Positions 1-7,065 of a DNA stretch of 26,156 nucleotides are shown piece by piece. Numbering within the stretch: position 1 is the first letter of the stretch; each line of letters begins with the position of its first letter. A program made the translations under genes and the position numbers. Origin of the DNA: Parvimonas sp. (GTDB lineage: Bacteria; Bacillota; Clostridia; Tissierellales; Peptoniphilaceae); the NCBI GenBank assembly GCA_022770425.1, contig JALEHY010000016.1:1-26156 (forward strand), in the 5' to 3' direction. Under the pieces are notes generated by a model. It did not search any database, was not told the origin of the DNA, and saw only the letters and a program-made list of their open reading frames with translations.

Positions 1-135
1 AAGCCTGAGCCGAAGCCGGAACTGAAGAAAAAAGAAAAACTTCCAAAGACAAATGTACAAAGTACAATGTCTTATGTATTAGTGGCTTTAGCAGGACTTG
101 GTGGAGTGTATATTTCAACTAAAAAGAAGAAATAA
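1..135 (+). CDS. LPXTG surface protein, C-terminal end (partial)
   Basis: This is the last 44 codons of a gene that enters the window from the left in frame 1. It begins with a K/P/E-rich stretch (KPEPKPELK), typical of a wall-spanning spacer. Then come the sortase motif LPKTN, a hydrophobic segment of about 20 residues (SYVLVALAGLGGVYI) and a positive tail KKKK before the stop. This is the standard cell-wall sorting signal: sortase cuts between T and N and links the protein to peptidoglycan. The functional part of the protein lies outside the window, so its role cannot be given. A strong terminator follows 17 bases after the stop. Confidence 0.9.
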   Translation, partial: KPEPKPELKKKEKLPKTNVQSTMSYVLVALAGLGGVYISTKKKK

Positions 136-152
136 AAAATAACTTTAAAGTT

Positions 153-187
153 AAACAGCTTTTGAATTTTCAAAAGCTGTTTTTTTA
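153..187 (+). terminator. Intrinsic terminator of the LPXTG gene
   Basis: AAACAGCTTTTGA pairs with TCAAAAGCTGTTT across a 4-5 base loop and is followed by a T run. It lies just after the stop at 135. Confidence 0.9.
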
Positions 188-272
188 TAGCAGAATTTGT
201 TCTAAAACACACTACATAATTTATTATAAATTTTTATCCCCTCTTTTTTTGTAAATTTTTTATTGTATGTAA

Positions 273-284
273 TGTAAGCTTACA
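273..284. repeat. 12-bp perfect palindrome upstream of the microprotein cluster
   Basis: TGTAAGCTTACA is its own reverse complement and lies 26 bases before the start codon at 311. A second, wider pair, TTTTGTAA (247-254) and TTACAAAA (280-287), overlaps it. It could be an operator or a 5' leader hairpin. No protein partner is evident in the window. Confidence 0.5.
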
Positions 285-310
285 AAATAAAAATAAAGGA
301 GAAAAAATTT

Positions 311-493
311 ATGGAAAAGAAATATTTAAAAGTTAATTTTGACTTAAGTAACTCTAAAAAAAGAAGTATATCTGTTAAAAACATTCAAAGCGAATGTACA
401 GACGAAAATTTAAGAGCTCTATCAGCTTTAGTCGAAAAGTTTATTGACGGAACCAAGACAAATTCTGTAAAAGTAGTTGAAAGTACATTATAA
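311..493 (+). CDS. DUF1659-like microprotein
   Basis: A 60-residue acidic/basic soluble protein with no signal peptide or membrane segment. A GGAGAAAA ribosome site (298-305) precedes the ATG. The pattern (beta-rich start LKVNFDL, then S-V-K-NI, then TDENLRALSALVEKFI, then an ending VKVVESTL) matches DUF1659 family proteins, which are about 70 residues long and of unknown function. The family call is strengthened by the neighbours: in many Firmicutes DUF1659, DUF2922 and YvrJ genes sit in this same order, and all three are present here. The next gene starts 13 bases downstream, so the two are almost certainly co-transcribed. The cellular role is unknown. Confidence 0.8.
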   Translation: MEKKYLKVNFDLSNSKKRSISVKNIQSECTDENLRALSALVEKFIDGTKTNSVKVVESTL

Positions 494-506
494 TAGGAGG
501 TAAAGT

Positions 507-722
507 ATGAATAAAAAATTAAATTTAAATCTTGCATTGTCAGACGGTAAGAACTTATCCTTAACAATTTCCGATATTAAAGAAATTTCCGCAAGTGAAG
601 CAGGTACTTTTCTTAAAGACTTTAAATACAACGAAGTTTTTGAAAAAGACGGAATAAAAGTTCAAGGACTTAAAAGTGCAAAAATAGTTTCTACCGAATA
701 CGAAGAAATTACATTAGCGTAG
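507..722 (+). CDS. DUF2922-like microprotein
   Basis: A 71-residue soluble protein with an AGGAGG ribosome site at 496-501. Features of the DUF2922 family that can be seen are a start of alternating hydrophobic residues (LNLNLALSDGKNLSLTISDIKE), a central helix, a conserved-looking segment with G-A/K-I-V-T/S, and the C-terminal LA after a beta strand (EEITLA). DUF2922 proteins are about 70 residues long and have no assigned function. Its placement between a DUF1659-like gene and a YvrJ-like gene supports the call. It shares the beta-rich start and general layout of the preceding protein, so the two may be distant paralogues that pair with each other (inference). Confidence 0.82.
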   Translation: MNKKLNLNLALSDGKNLSLTISDIKEISASEAGTFLKDFKYNEVFEKDGIKVQGLKSAKIVSTEYEEITLA

Positions 723-749
723 AAAAAAGACCTAAAAGGTCTTTTTTTC
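723..749 (+). terminator. Terminator-like hairpin inside the microprotein cluster
   Basis: AAAAAAGACCT pairs with AGGTCTTTTTT around an AAA loop and is followed by a T run. It begins directly after the DUF2922 stop codon, 20 bases before the YvrJ start, and probably reduces expression of the third gene. Confidence 0.85.
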
Positions 750-768
750 TTAAAAAACAGGAGGAATT

Positions 769-903
769 ATGGAAAATATCGTTGCTAACATTTCAAATGT
801 CGGTTTTCCTGTCGTGTTGTGCATTTTTCTTTTACTTAGGTTTGAAAAGAAAATTGACGAATTGACAAAAGCCATAACTGAACTTGTAACAAAAATCAAA
901 TAA
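769..903 (+). CDS. YvrJ family small membrane protein
   Basis: A 44-residue protein with a strong ribosome site (AGGAGG, 759-764) and an ATG five bases later. It has a short N-terminal stretch, then NVGFPVVLCIFLLLRFEKKIDEL: a single membrane helix (about residues 10-24) followed by a charged amphipathic helix. The N-V-G-F-P motif before the helix and the L-R-x-E-K-K-x-D-x-L motif after it are the hallmarks of YvrJ proteins (about 45-50 residues, unknown function). YvrJ genes are usually found with DUF1659 and DUF2922 genes, as here. The orientation suggests a membrane anchor with a cytoplasmic helical tail, possibly a partner of the two soluble microproteins (inference). Confidence 0.88.
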   Translation: MENIVANISNVGFPVVLCIFLLLRFEKKIDELTKAITELVTKIK

Positions 904-917
904 ATTCTTAAATTTTA

Positions 918-950
918 AAAATCATAAACTACAAAGTTTATGATTTTTTT
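918..950 (+). terminator. Intrinsic terminator after yvrJ-like gene
   Basis: AAAATCATAAACT pairs with AGTTTATGATTTT around ACAA and is followed by TTT. It closes the microprotein cluster. Confidence 0.9.
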
Positions 951-1000
951 GTTTAAATTTTCAGCAAATTTTTAATTTTATTTTTTTTTCGCTTAATTTT

Positions 1001-1009
1001 TGATATAAT
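1001..1009 (+). promoter_or_regulatory. Extended -10 promoter element of mnmG-rsmG
   Basis: TGATATAAT is an extended -10 (TGN-TATAAT). No good -35 hexamer is visible in the T-rich stretch before it. It lies about 80 bases before the mnmG start. Confidence 0.5.
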
Positions 1010-1089
1010 ATATCTTGTATATTTGTATAATTAAATTTACATTAAAATTTTTAAAATTATAATCATAATTTTTTATTTAAGGAGATAAG

Positions 1090-2973
1090 ATGAATTTTAT
1101 AGATGAAACCTTTGATGTTGTGGTTGTCGGCGCAGGTCATGCCGGTTGTGAAGCCGCTCTTTCAAGTGCAAGACTCGGACTTAAAACCGCAATACTTACT
1201 ATTAGTATGGATTCGATAGCCGATATGCCTTGCAATCCAAATATAGGTGGAACAGGAAAAGGTCATTTGGTTCGAGAAATTGACGCTTTAGGCGGAGAAA
1301 TGGCTTTAAATATTGACAAAACTTTTATACAATCAAGGATGTTAAATACTTCAAAAGGTCCTGCTGTTCACAGTTTGAGAGTGCAAGCCGATAAAAAAAT
1401 GTATCATACAGAAATGAAAAAAGTTCTTGAAAATGAGAAAAATATCAGCTTGATCCAAGCTGAAGTTAAGGAAATATTGGTTGAAAATGAAGAAATAAAA
1501 GGAGTTTTGACAACTTCTAACGAAATTTTTCCTTCTAAAACCGTAATTATTTGCACAGGAACCTACTTAAAATCAATGATTTTAATGGGTGAAAATTGTT
1601 ATGAAAGTGGTCCCAATAATTGGAAATGTTCTGCTTTTTTGAGTGATAGTCTAAAAAAATTAAATATACCTCTAAGACGTTTTAAAACGGGGACTCCTGC
1701 AAGAGTTCACAAAGACAGCATTGACTATTCTAAAATGGAAATTCAAAAAGGTGATATTGAAATAATTCCTTTTTCATTTATGAATGAGGGTAAAGATGTC
1801 GGAAATCATAAAGAAAATTGTTTTTTAACTTACACAACTTTAGAAACAAAGAAAATAATTGAAGAAAATTTACACAGAAGTCCAATGTATGCGGGTATTG
1901 TAAAAGGTGTAGGACCGAGATATTGTCCTTCTATTGAAGATAAAATTGTTAGATTTAATGAAAAAAATGAACATCAAGTTTTTATTGAGCCTGAAGGACT
2001 TGACACTTGTGAAATGTATGTTCAAGGTGTGAGCAGTACTCTTCCTCTTGAAGTTCAAAAAAGAATGTACAAAACTATTTTGGGACTTGAAAATGTCAAG
2101 ATTATGCGTCCCGCTTACGGAATTGAGTACGATTGTATTGACCCTACAATTTTGAAAGCTACTCTTGAGCATAAAGATATCAAAAATCTTTTCTTTGCAG
2201 GCCAAATAAACGGAACTTCTGGGTATGAAGAAGCTGCAAGTCAAGGAATAATTGCAGGAATCAACAGTGCTATGAATATTTTAGGAAAAGAACCTTTTGT
2301 TCTGACAAGAAGTGACGCTTATATCGGTGTTTTAATTGACGATTTGATTACAAAAGGTACGGAAGAACCTTACAGAATGATGACTTCAAGAACTGAATAC
2401 AGACTTTCATTAAGACAAGATAATGCCGATTTAAGACTTACAGAAAAAAGTTTTAAGATTGGTTTAGCGTCTAAAGAAAGGTATGAAAGATGTTTAAATA
2501 AAAAAAATCTGATAGAGAGTGAAATAAAACGTCTAAAGGAGATAATTATAACTCCAAAGGAAAATATAAACGAAATTTTAGAGAATTTAGGTTCTATGAA
2601 AATTAAAACGGCTGTCAGCCTTTATGATTTAATTAAAAGACCGGAACTTGATTATGAAATGTTAAAAGTTTTAGATTTAGAAAGGCCTGTTTTAGAGAAG
2701 GAGATAAAACTTCAAGTTCAAACTATGATTAAATATGAAGGTTATATCGAAAAACAAAGTCATCAAATAGAAGCTTTTAAAAAGTTGGAAAATAAAAAAT
2801 TAGTAGGTATCGACTACGAAAATCTTTCCGGACTCAGACTTGAAGCAATTCAAAAATTATCAAAATTAAGACCTGAAACCGTCGGTCAAGCAAGCAGAAT
2901 TTCAGGAGTCAGTCCTGCTGATATAAATGTACTGCTTATTCATCTTGAAAGTCAAAGGAGAAAAAATGGATAA
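1090..2973 (+). CDS. mnmG: tRNA uridine-5-carboxymethylaminomethyl(34) synthesis enzyme MnmG
   Basis: A 627-residue FAD-dependent enzyme (GidA) that works with MnmE to add the carboxymethylaminomethyl group to C5 of wobble uridine in certain tRNAs, using methylene-tetrahydrofolate and NADH. The sequence shows the FAD-binding GAGHAG motif at residues 14-19, the signature PCNPNIGGTGKGHL near residue 48 followed by REIDALGG, the FKTGTPARV motif near residue 198, a second family signature around the G-x-N-G-T-S-G-Y-E-E-A-A-x-Q-G segment near 378, and the conserved C-terminal helical domain (residues about 575-615) that contacts MnmE and tRNA. The length is normal. The ribosome site AAGGAG is at 1079-1084. 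It overlaps rsmG by 8 bases. MnmE is not in the window. Confidence 0.98.
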   Translation: MNFIDETFDVVVVGAGHAGCEAALSSARLGLKTAILTISMDSIADMPCNPNIGGTGKGHLVREIDALGGEMALNIDKTFIQSRMLNTSKGPAVHSLRVQADKKMYHTEMKKVLENEKNISLIQAEVKEILVENEEIKGVLTTSNEIFPSKTVIICTGTYLKSMILMGENCYESGPNNWKCSAFLSDSLKKLNIPLRRFKTGTPARVHKDSIDYSKMEIQKGDIEIIPFSFMNEGKDVGNHKENCFLTYTTLETKKIIEENLHRSPMYAGIVKGVGPRYCPSIEDKIVRFNEKNEHQVFIEPEGLDTCEMYVQGVSSTLPLEVQKRMYKTILGLENVKIMRPAYGIEYDCIDPTILKATLEHKDIKNLFFAGQINGTSGYEEAASQGIIAGINSAMNILGKEPFVLTRSDAYIGVLIDDLITKGTEEPYRMMTSRTEYRLSLRQDNADLRLTEKSFKIGLASKERYERCLNKKNLIESEIKRLKEIIITPKENINEILENLGSMKIKTAVSLYDLIKRPELDYEMLKVLDLERPVLEKEIKLQVQTMIKYEGYIEKQSHQIEAFKKLENKKLVGIDYENLSGLRLEAIQKLSKLRPETVGQASRISGVSPADINVLLIHLESQRRKNG

Positions 2974-3679
2974 TTTAAAGAATATATTAGAACAGGAAAA
3001 TATAGAAATTTCTGAGAATTCTCTTGAAAAATTTGAAATTTACCGAAATTTAATTGTAGAGTGGAATGAAAAAATTAACTTAACCGCCATTACGGATAAT
3101 TATGGAATGAACGTAAAACATTTTTTAGACTGTTTGTTGTTGACTAAAACTTCTCTTTTTGATGAAAACAAAAAAGTTTTAGATGTTGGGACAGGTGCGG
3201 GTTTTCCTGCAATACCGCTTAAAATTTATAATGAAAATCTTGATATTACAATGCTTGACAGTTTAAATAAAAGGATAAAATTTTTAAACCTTGTAATTGA
3301 AAATCTTAATCTAAAAAAAATAAATGCTGTTCATGCAAGAGCAGAAGAATTTGGAAAAAAATCAGAATTTAGAGAAGAGTTTGACATTGTAGTGTCAAGA
3401 GCTGTTGCTTCTTTATCCCTTCTTTTGGAATTGACTGTTCCTTTTGTAAAACTCGGGGGTGTTTTTATTGCAATGAAAGGCCCTCAGTATAAAGAAGAAC
3501 TTGAAGGTTCAAAAAATGCAATGAAAAAATTGGGTTGTAATTTAGAAAAAGTTTTTTCATTTAAAATTTCTCAAGGAGAAGAAGTTTCTGAAAGAAATAT
3601 TTTAATTTTCAAAAAAACAGAAAATACAAAACCGAATTTCCCGAGAAATATGGGACAAATAAAGAAAAAACCACTATAA
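2966..3679 (+). CDS. rsmG: 16S rRNA (guanine(527)-N7)-methyltransferase RsmG
   Basis: A 237-residue SAM-dependent methyltransferase (GidB) that modifies G527 in the 530 loop of 16S rRNA; loss of this activity in other bacteria gives low-level streptomycin resistance. The SAM site motif LDVGTGAGFP is at residues 72-81, followed by the family motifs DSLNKRIKFL, VVSRAVASL and FIAMKGP. An in-frame ATG at 2927 exists, but the start at 2966 is preferred. It is preceded by AAAGGAG (2954-2960) with good spacing, and it begins at the usual family N-terminus (MDNLKNILE). That start overlaps the end of mnmG by 8 bases, so the pair is translationally coupled. mnmG-rsmG is a common pair, often near the replication origin, but no other origin markers are seen here. 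Confidence 0.97.
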   Translation: MDNLKNILEQENIEISENSLEKFEIYRNLIVEWNEKINLTAITDNYGMNVKHFLDCLLLTKTSLFDENKKVLDVGTGAGFPAIPLKIYNENLDITMLDSLNKRIKFLNLVIENLNLKKINAVHARAEEFGKKSEFREEFDIVVSRAVASLSLLLELTVPFVKLGGVFIAMKGPQYKEELEGSKNAMKKLGCNLEKVFSFKISQGEEVSERNILIFKKTENTKPNFPRNMGQIKKKPL

Positions 3680-3722
3680 TTATGTGTTGATATAACATTT
3701 TAACATAAAATTTAAGTTTTTT

Positions 3723-3751
3723 AAAAGTCAAGTTTTATCTTGACTTTTTTT
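3723..3751 (+). terminator. Intrinsic terminator of mnmG-rsmG
   Basis: AAAAGTCAAG pairs with CTTGACTTTT around TTTTAT and is followed by T residues, 43 bases after the rsmG stop. Confidence 0.9.
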
Positions 3752-3803
3752 ATGTAATGGAATAAACTTTATTTAGATAGTTTTTATGAAAGGAATTGAT
3801 ATT

Positions 3804-4988
3804 GTGTATAATTTTGACAAAGATAATGACCGAAAGAATAGCACTTCTTATAAGTGGACTTTTGAAATCGAAAAAGACGAAATTAAAAAAGGTCTTTATC
3901 CTATGACAGTCGCTGACATGGAGTTTGACGTTTCCGACTCAATCAAAAAAAGTATATTAAAAAGGGTTGAAAGAGGAGTTTTCGGTTATGAAGCTTTATC
4001 TGAAAATTACTATAATGCTGTCAAAAATCGACTTAAATTAAAGCATAATTTAGACATTGAAAATTCTGATATAATAGAGAACACAAATGCCATCGTATCA
4101 CTTAGCATTGCGTTACAAGCTTTTAGTGACATAGGTGATGAAGTTATTATTCATTCTCCGGGATATATGAACTTTTTTACGACAACTCAATTATTAGACA
4201 GAAAAATTTTAGAAAGTCCTTTGGCTGTTATAGATGACAAATATGAAATAGACTTTGAACAAATGGAAAGTATAGTTACTCCAAAGACAAAAATTTTAAT
4301 TTTTTGTAATCCTCAAAATCCTACAGGAAATGTCTGGTCTTTGGAAGATGTTACAAAGATTTGTGAATTTGCAAAAAGGCATAATATTTTGATAATCTCT
4401 GACGAACTCCATCATGATTTTGTTTTCAACGGAGTAAAACATATTATGACTGAAAATATTTCAAGAAAAATTGGCTCAAAGTGTATAACTTTAATTTCTC
4501 CGGGAAAAAGTTTCAATGTATCGGGTTGTAAAACTTCGTGTGCAATAATTACAGATGAAAAAATAAGAAATAAATTTGTAGAAACAAAAGAAAAATTGAG
4601 ATTTCCAAGTGCTCATATTTTTGCCGAAAGCATAATCTTAGGTGCTTACAGTGAAGAAGGCGAAAAGTGGCAAAATGCCGTTAAAGAATATATTTTTGAA
4701 AACAAAAAAATATTTATAAATTTTGTTAAAGAAAAATTACCAAAAATTAAAATACGTAAAACAGATGCGACTTATCTTTTGTGGGTCGATTTTTCAGAAC
4801 TTAAACTTTCAGATGAAGAACTTGAAAAGTTGCTTAAAGAAAAATGTTTAATAAAAGTAAGTGACGGAAAAGCCTTTGGAAGTTTTTACTCACAATGCAG
4901 AAGATTCAACATAGCAATTCAAAGAGAAAAACTTTTTGAAATTTTAGATAGAATATATAATGTTTTTGAAAAAGAAAATTTGAATTAA
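3804..4988 (+). CDS. MalY/PatB-family PLP-dependent C-S lyase / aminotransferase
   Basis: About 394 residues of the fold-type I PLP family (aminotransferase class I/II), closest in pattern to MalY/PatB. These typically cleave cystathionine or cysteine to pyruvate, ammonia and a thiol or H2S. Visible motifs are PMTVADMEF near the N-terminus, CNPQNPTG (residues about 168-175), SDELHHD (199-205) with the PLP-contacting Asp, and SPGKSFNVSG with the Schiff-base lysine at about 235. An ATG at 3786 is in frame but has no ribosome site. The GTG at 3804 has AAAGGA nine bases upstream and gives the normal family start (YNFD...R..T.S.KW), so GTG is chosen. The gene stands alone between a terminator and a new promoter. 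The exact substrate cannot be read from sequence. Confidence 0.92.
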   Translation: MYNFDKDNDRKNSTSYKWTFEIEKDEIKKGLYPMTVADMEFDVSDSIKKSILKRVERGVFGYEALSENYYNAVKNRLKLKHNLDIENSDIIENTNAIVSLSIALQAFSDIGDEVIIHSPGYMNFFTTTQLLDRKILESPLAVIDDKYEIDFEQMESIVTPKTKILIFCNPQNPTGNVWSLEDVTKICEFAKRHNILIISDELHHDFVFNGVKHIMTENISRKIGSKCITLISPGKSFNVSGCKTSCAIITDEKIRNKFVETKEKLRFPSAHIFAESIILGAYSEEGEKWQNAVKEYIFENKKIFINFVKEKLPKIKIRKTDATYLLWVDFSELKLSDEELEKLLKEKCLIKVSDGKAFGSFYSQCRRFNIAIQREKLFEILDRIYNVFEKENLN

Positions 4989-5041
4989 AGAAAGTTTAAG
5001 GTGATGATTATGAAATTGAAAAATAACATTTAATATAGCAT

Positions 5042-5070
5042 TTGATTAAAGTTAAATGTTGTGTTATAAT
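5042..5070 (+). promoter_or_regulatory. Promoter of the secreted amidase gene
   Basis: TTGATT (5042-5047), a 17-base spacer and TATAAT (5065-5070). An AACATTTAA/TTAAATGTT inverted repeat (about 5026-5060) overlaps the spacer and could be a binding site. The leader to the start codon is about 55 bases. Confidence 0.75.
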
Positions 5071-5132
5071 ATAATTGTAGAAAAATTATTAGCTACGTAG
5101 AGATGGTTCATTTATAACACAAGGATGTATAT

Positions 5133-6308
5133 ATGAAAAGATTAAAAAGTTTAACAATTGTTAGTATTATGTTTATCATGATAGGTTTAATATCAACTAC
5201 TAATGCAAAAGTATTTAGTGAAAAAAGTTTTGAGAGTGGAGATAAAATTGAATCTAGTGTTGAAGATTCTTTTTTGAAAAATATAAAGTTTTTTGATTCT
5301 CTAGAATATTCTCAGAGATCTATATTTATAGATGGAAATACGGAAGTTTTATATAAAGAATTTTCAAATAGATCAGTAGCTTTGGAAGAGTTAAAAAAAG
5401 ACAATATTGACTTTATTTCTTATTTGACACAAACCTTTGGTGTTGAAGAGTTATCAAATTCTAATTGGAAACGATATTATGAAATAATCATATCAGAAGA
5501 TATCGATGAAAAATATGATATGGAAATCCTTTTGTTTAGAAAATTTTTCGATATATACGAAAATACTGATAAAAACAATGAAATTAATAAAATGGTTGAT
5601 GAATTAGATAGTTCAGAATTAAGTTCTGTAGATACAAAAGAATCCATAATTAACGAATTAGTTGTTTTATTTCCAAATTATACAAAATTTGCTAATAAAA
5701 TAAAAAATGTTAGAGGTGTAGAATTAAAGGAAGACTTTTCTAATATTTTTATTAAACAAGATTTTAAAGAAATAAGGTCTTCAGATACTAATATAGTAAA
5801 TTTATCTGATGCTGTAAATTATGCACAAAGGTTTGCTTATAATCCTAATGAAGGTCCATTTTATTATTTTCACAATGGAGATTGTGCTAATTTTGTTTCC
5901 CAGATTATGCAATCTAGCGGAAGACCAACTACAGCTGGTTGGTGGCATAGAATTACAAAAGATTGGTTAGGAAACTATGTTCACGAACATGCTCCAGCAT
6001 GGAGTATGGTAAATACATTTGTTCATTATTTTGGGGTATCTAATTCAACAAAGTCTAACAGGGAATTTAGTGCAATACTTAGTGCAGGATCTATAATCGC
6101 CTTTGATAGTTCCGATGATGGTGATTGGGATCACGTCGCTTTTGTTACAGAATCTGACAACTATATTGGGACTTATAGTGGGTATACTTATTTTGATTAT
6201 AAGGTAGCTCAACATACAAGAAATTATCACGCGTGGACAAGTTCTTCAGAAAATAATTGGGAAAAGATAGGGTCTAATGGTGGTAGATATGCATTAGTTA
6301 GGAGGTAA
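5133..6308 (+). CDS. Secreted protein with C-terminal Amidase_6-type domain
   Basis: A 391-residue protein with an N-terminal signal peptide (KR-rich start, hydrophobic core to about residue 22, then STTNAK). A long region (about 30-220) of helical, charged sequence with no recognised domain follows. The C-terminal domain (about 222-391) carries the pattern of the putative amidase domain PF12671: AVNYAQRFAYNPN, then NGDCANFVSQ with the likely catalytic Cys251, W-rich segments, then GDWDHVAFVTE with the likely catalytic His334. This is a papain/NlpC-like layout, so it may act on peptidoglycan or a peptide outside the cell (inference). The ribosome site AAGGA is at 5121-5125. It is followed closely by a small membrane protein gene with a ribosome site overlapping its stop region. 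Confidence 0.85.
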   Translation: MKRLKSLTIVSIMFIMIGLISTTNAKVFSEKSFESGDKIESSVEDSFLKNIKFFDSLEYSQRSIFIDGNTEVLYKEFSNRSVALEELKKDNIDFISYLTQTFGVEELSNSNWKRYYEIIISEDIDEKYDMEILLFRKFFDIYENTDKNNEINKMVDELDSSELSSVDTKESIINELVVLFPNYTKFANKIKNVRGVELKEDFSNIFIKQDFKEIRSSDTNIVNLSDAVNYAQRFAYNPNEGPFYYFHNGDCANFVSQIMQSSGRPTTAGWWHRITKDWLGNYVHEHAPAWSMVNTFVHYFGVSNSTKSNREFSAILSAGSIIAFDSSDDGDWDHVAFVTESDNYIGTYSGYTYFDYKVAQHTRNYHAWTSSSENNWEKIGSNGGRYALVRR

Positions 6309-6310
6309 CT

Positions 6311-6691
6311 GTGAAATTAAAAAATAGAGCCTATTTGACATTCAGTTTTTTGATTTTTATAATCTGTCTTTTAAATCTTGAATTTTCAGCAATAAATATG
6401 TTGGTGCGAGATTTTTTAGGCTTGGTTATATTTAAAAATGTAATTTTGTCTGTGGTTTTAGTGGGCATATTTATTTTGAGTACATCTATTGCAATAAAGA
6501 AGTATAAAAATTTACTTTTAATTTTAAATTTAGTTGTGCTTTCTGTTTTTGCATTTAGAGTTTATTTATTTAAAAAACTTTACGGATATATTTATTACGA
6601 TTTATTTTCAAAAATTTTGTTTTTCATTGGAGTTTTTGCTTTGTTAATTAGTTTAACATTAATTTTTAAAATTTTTAAAGAAGAACAATAA
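6311..6691 (+). CDS. Small polytopic membrane protein, unknown function
   Basis: A 126-residue, very hydrophobic protein starting at GTG, with AGGAGG (6300-6305) five bases upstream that overlaps the end of the amidase-like gene. Four membrane helices can be seen (about residues 8-28, 38-60, 66-88 and 98-122), separated by short K/R-rich loops. No conserved motif is recognised. The tight coupling to the secreted amidase-like protein suggests shared expression and perhaps a role in its export, anchoring or self-protection (inference only). Confidence 0.75.
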   Translation: MKLKNRAYLTFSFLIFIICLLNLEFSAINMLVRDFLGLVIFKNVILSVVLVGIFILSTSIAIKKYKNLLLILNLVVLSVFAFRVYLFKKLYGYIYYDLFSKILFFIGVFALLISLTLIFKIFKEEQ

Positions 6692-6795
6692 AAAACGAAA
6701 AAATGCTATCTTTTTTGAAAAAACTTAGCCTATCTATGTAATTATATTAAATAAGTAATAAAATAAAAAAATACATCAATTTGGAGGGGATAACT

Positions 6796-6969
6796 ATGAA
6801 AATCACAAATTTATTTATAAAATTTTTAAAGAAAAATTTACTTACTATAATTTTGGTTTCATTTATGTACTACATTTTTGAAGGTCATAACATAAAAGCC
6901 TATATTGCCTATTTTGTTGCCATTTTAATATCATTTTTATTGCAAGAGTATTTTAAAAGTAAAAAGTAA
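6796..6969 (+). CDS. Small membrane protein, unknown function
   Basis: A 57-residue protein. A TTG at 6781 is in frame but lies before the strong ribosome site GGAGGGG (6783-6789), so the ATG at 6796 is the start. A basic N-terminus (KFLKKN) is followed by a hydrophobic segment (about 19-31) and a second one (about 38-52), ending in KSKK: two membrane spans or a hairpin. No family is recognised. It lies about 100 bases after the four-helix protein and ends at its own terminator. Confidence 0.7.
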   Translation: MKITNLFIKFLKKNLLTIILVSFMYYIFEGHNIKAYIAYFVAILISFLLQEYFKSKK

Positions 6970-6987
6970 ACGTTAAAATTTAAGATT

Positions 6988-7012
6988 AAAAGAGGTCTTG
7001 TCCTCTTTTTTG
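6988..7012 (+). terminator. Intrinsic terminator
   Basis: AAAAGAGG pairs with CCTCTTTT around TCTTGT and is followed by T residues. It separates the small membrane protein from the ABC exporter. Confidence 0.88.
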
Positions 7013-7049
7013 CTTTTAAAATTAGAGATAAAAAATATAAATATATTTA

Positions 7050-7065
7050 AGGAGGGATTTTTATT
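7050..7065 (+). promoter_or_regulatory. Ribosome site pointing to an ATT start codon
   Basis: AGGAGGG (7050-7056) is followed by six bases and then ATT (7063-7065), which opens the exporter frame. No ATG, GTG or TTG lies between this ribosome site and the ATG at 7093. Confidence 0.7.

Noticed and set aside
1870..2244. Minus-strand ORF of 124 codons
   Set aside because: It lies wholly inside mnmG in another frame, has no ribosome site and shows no family pattern.
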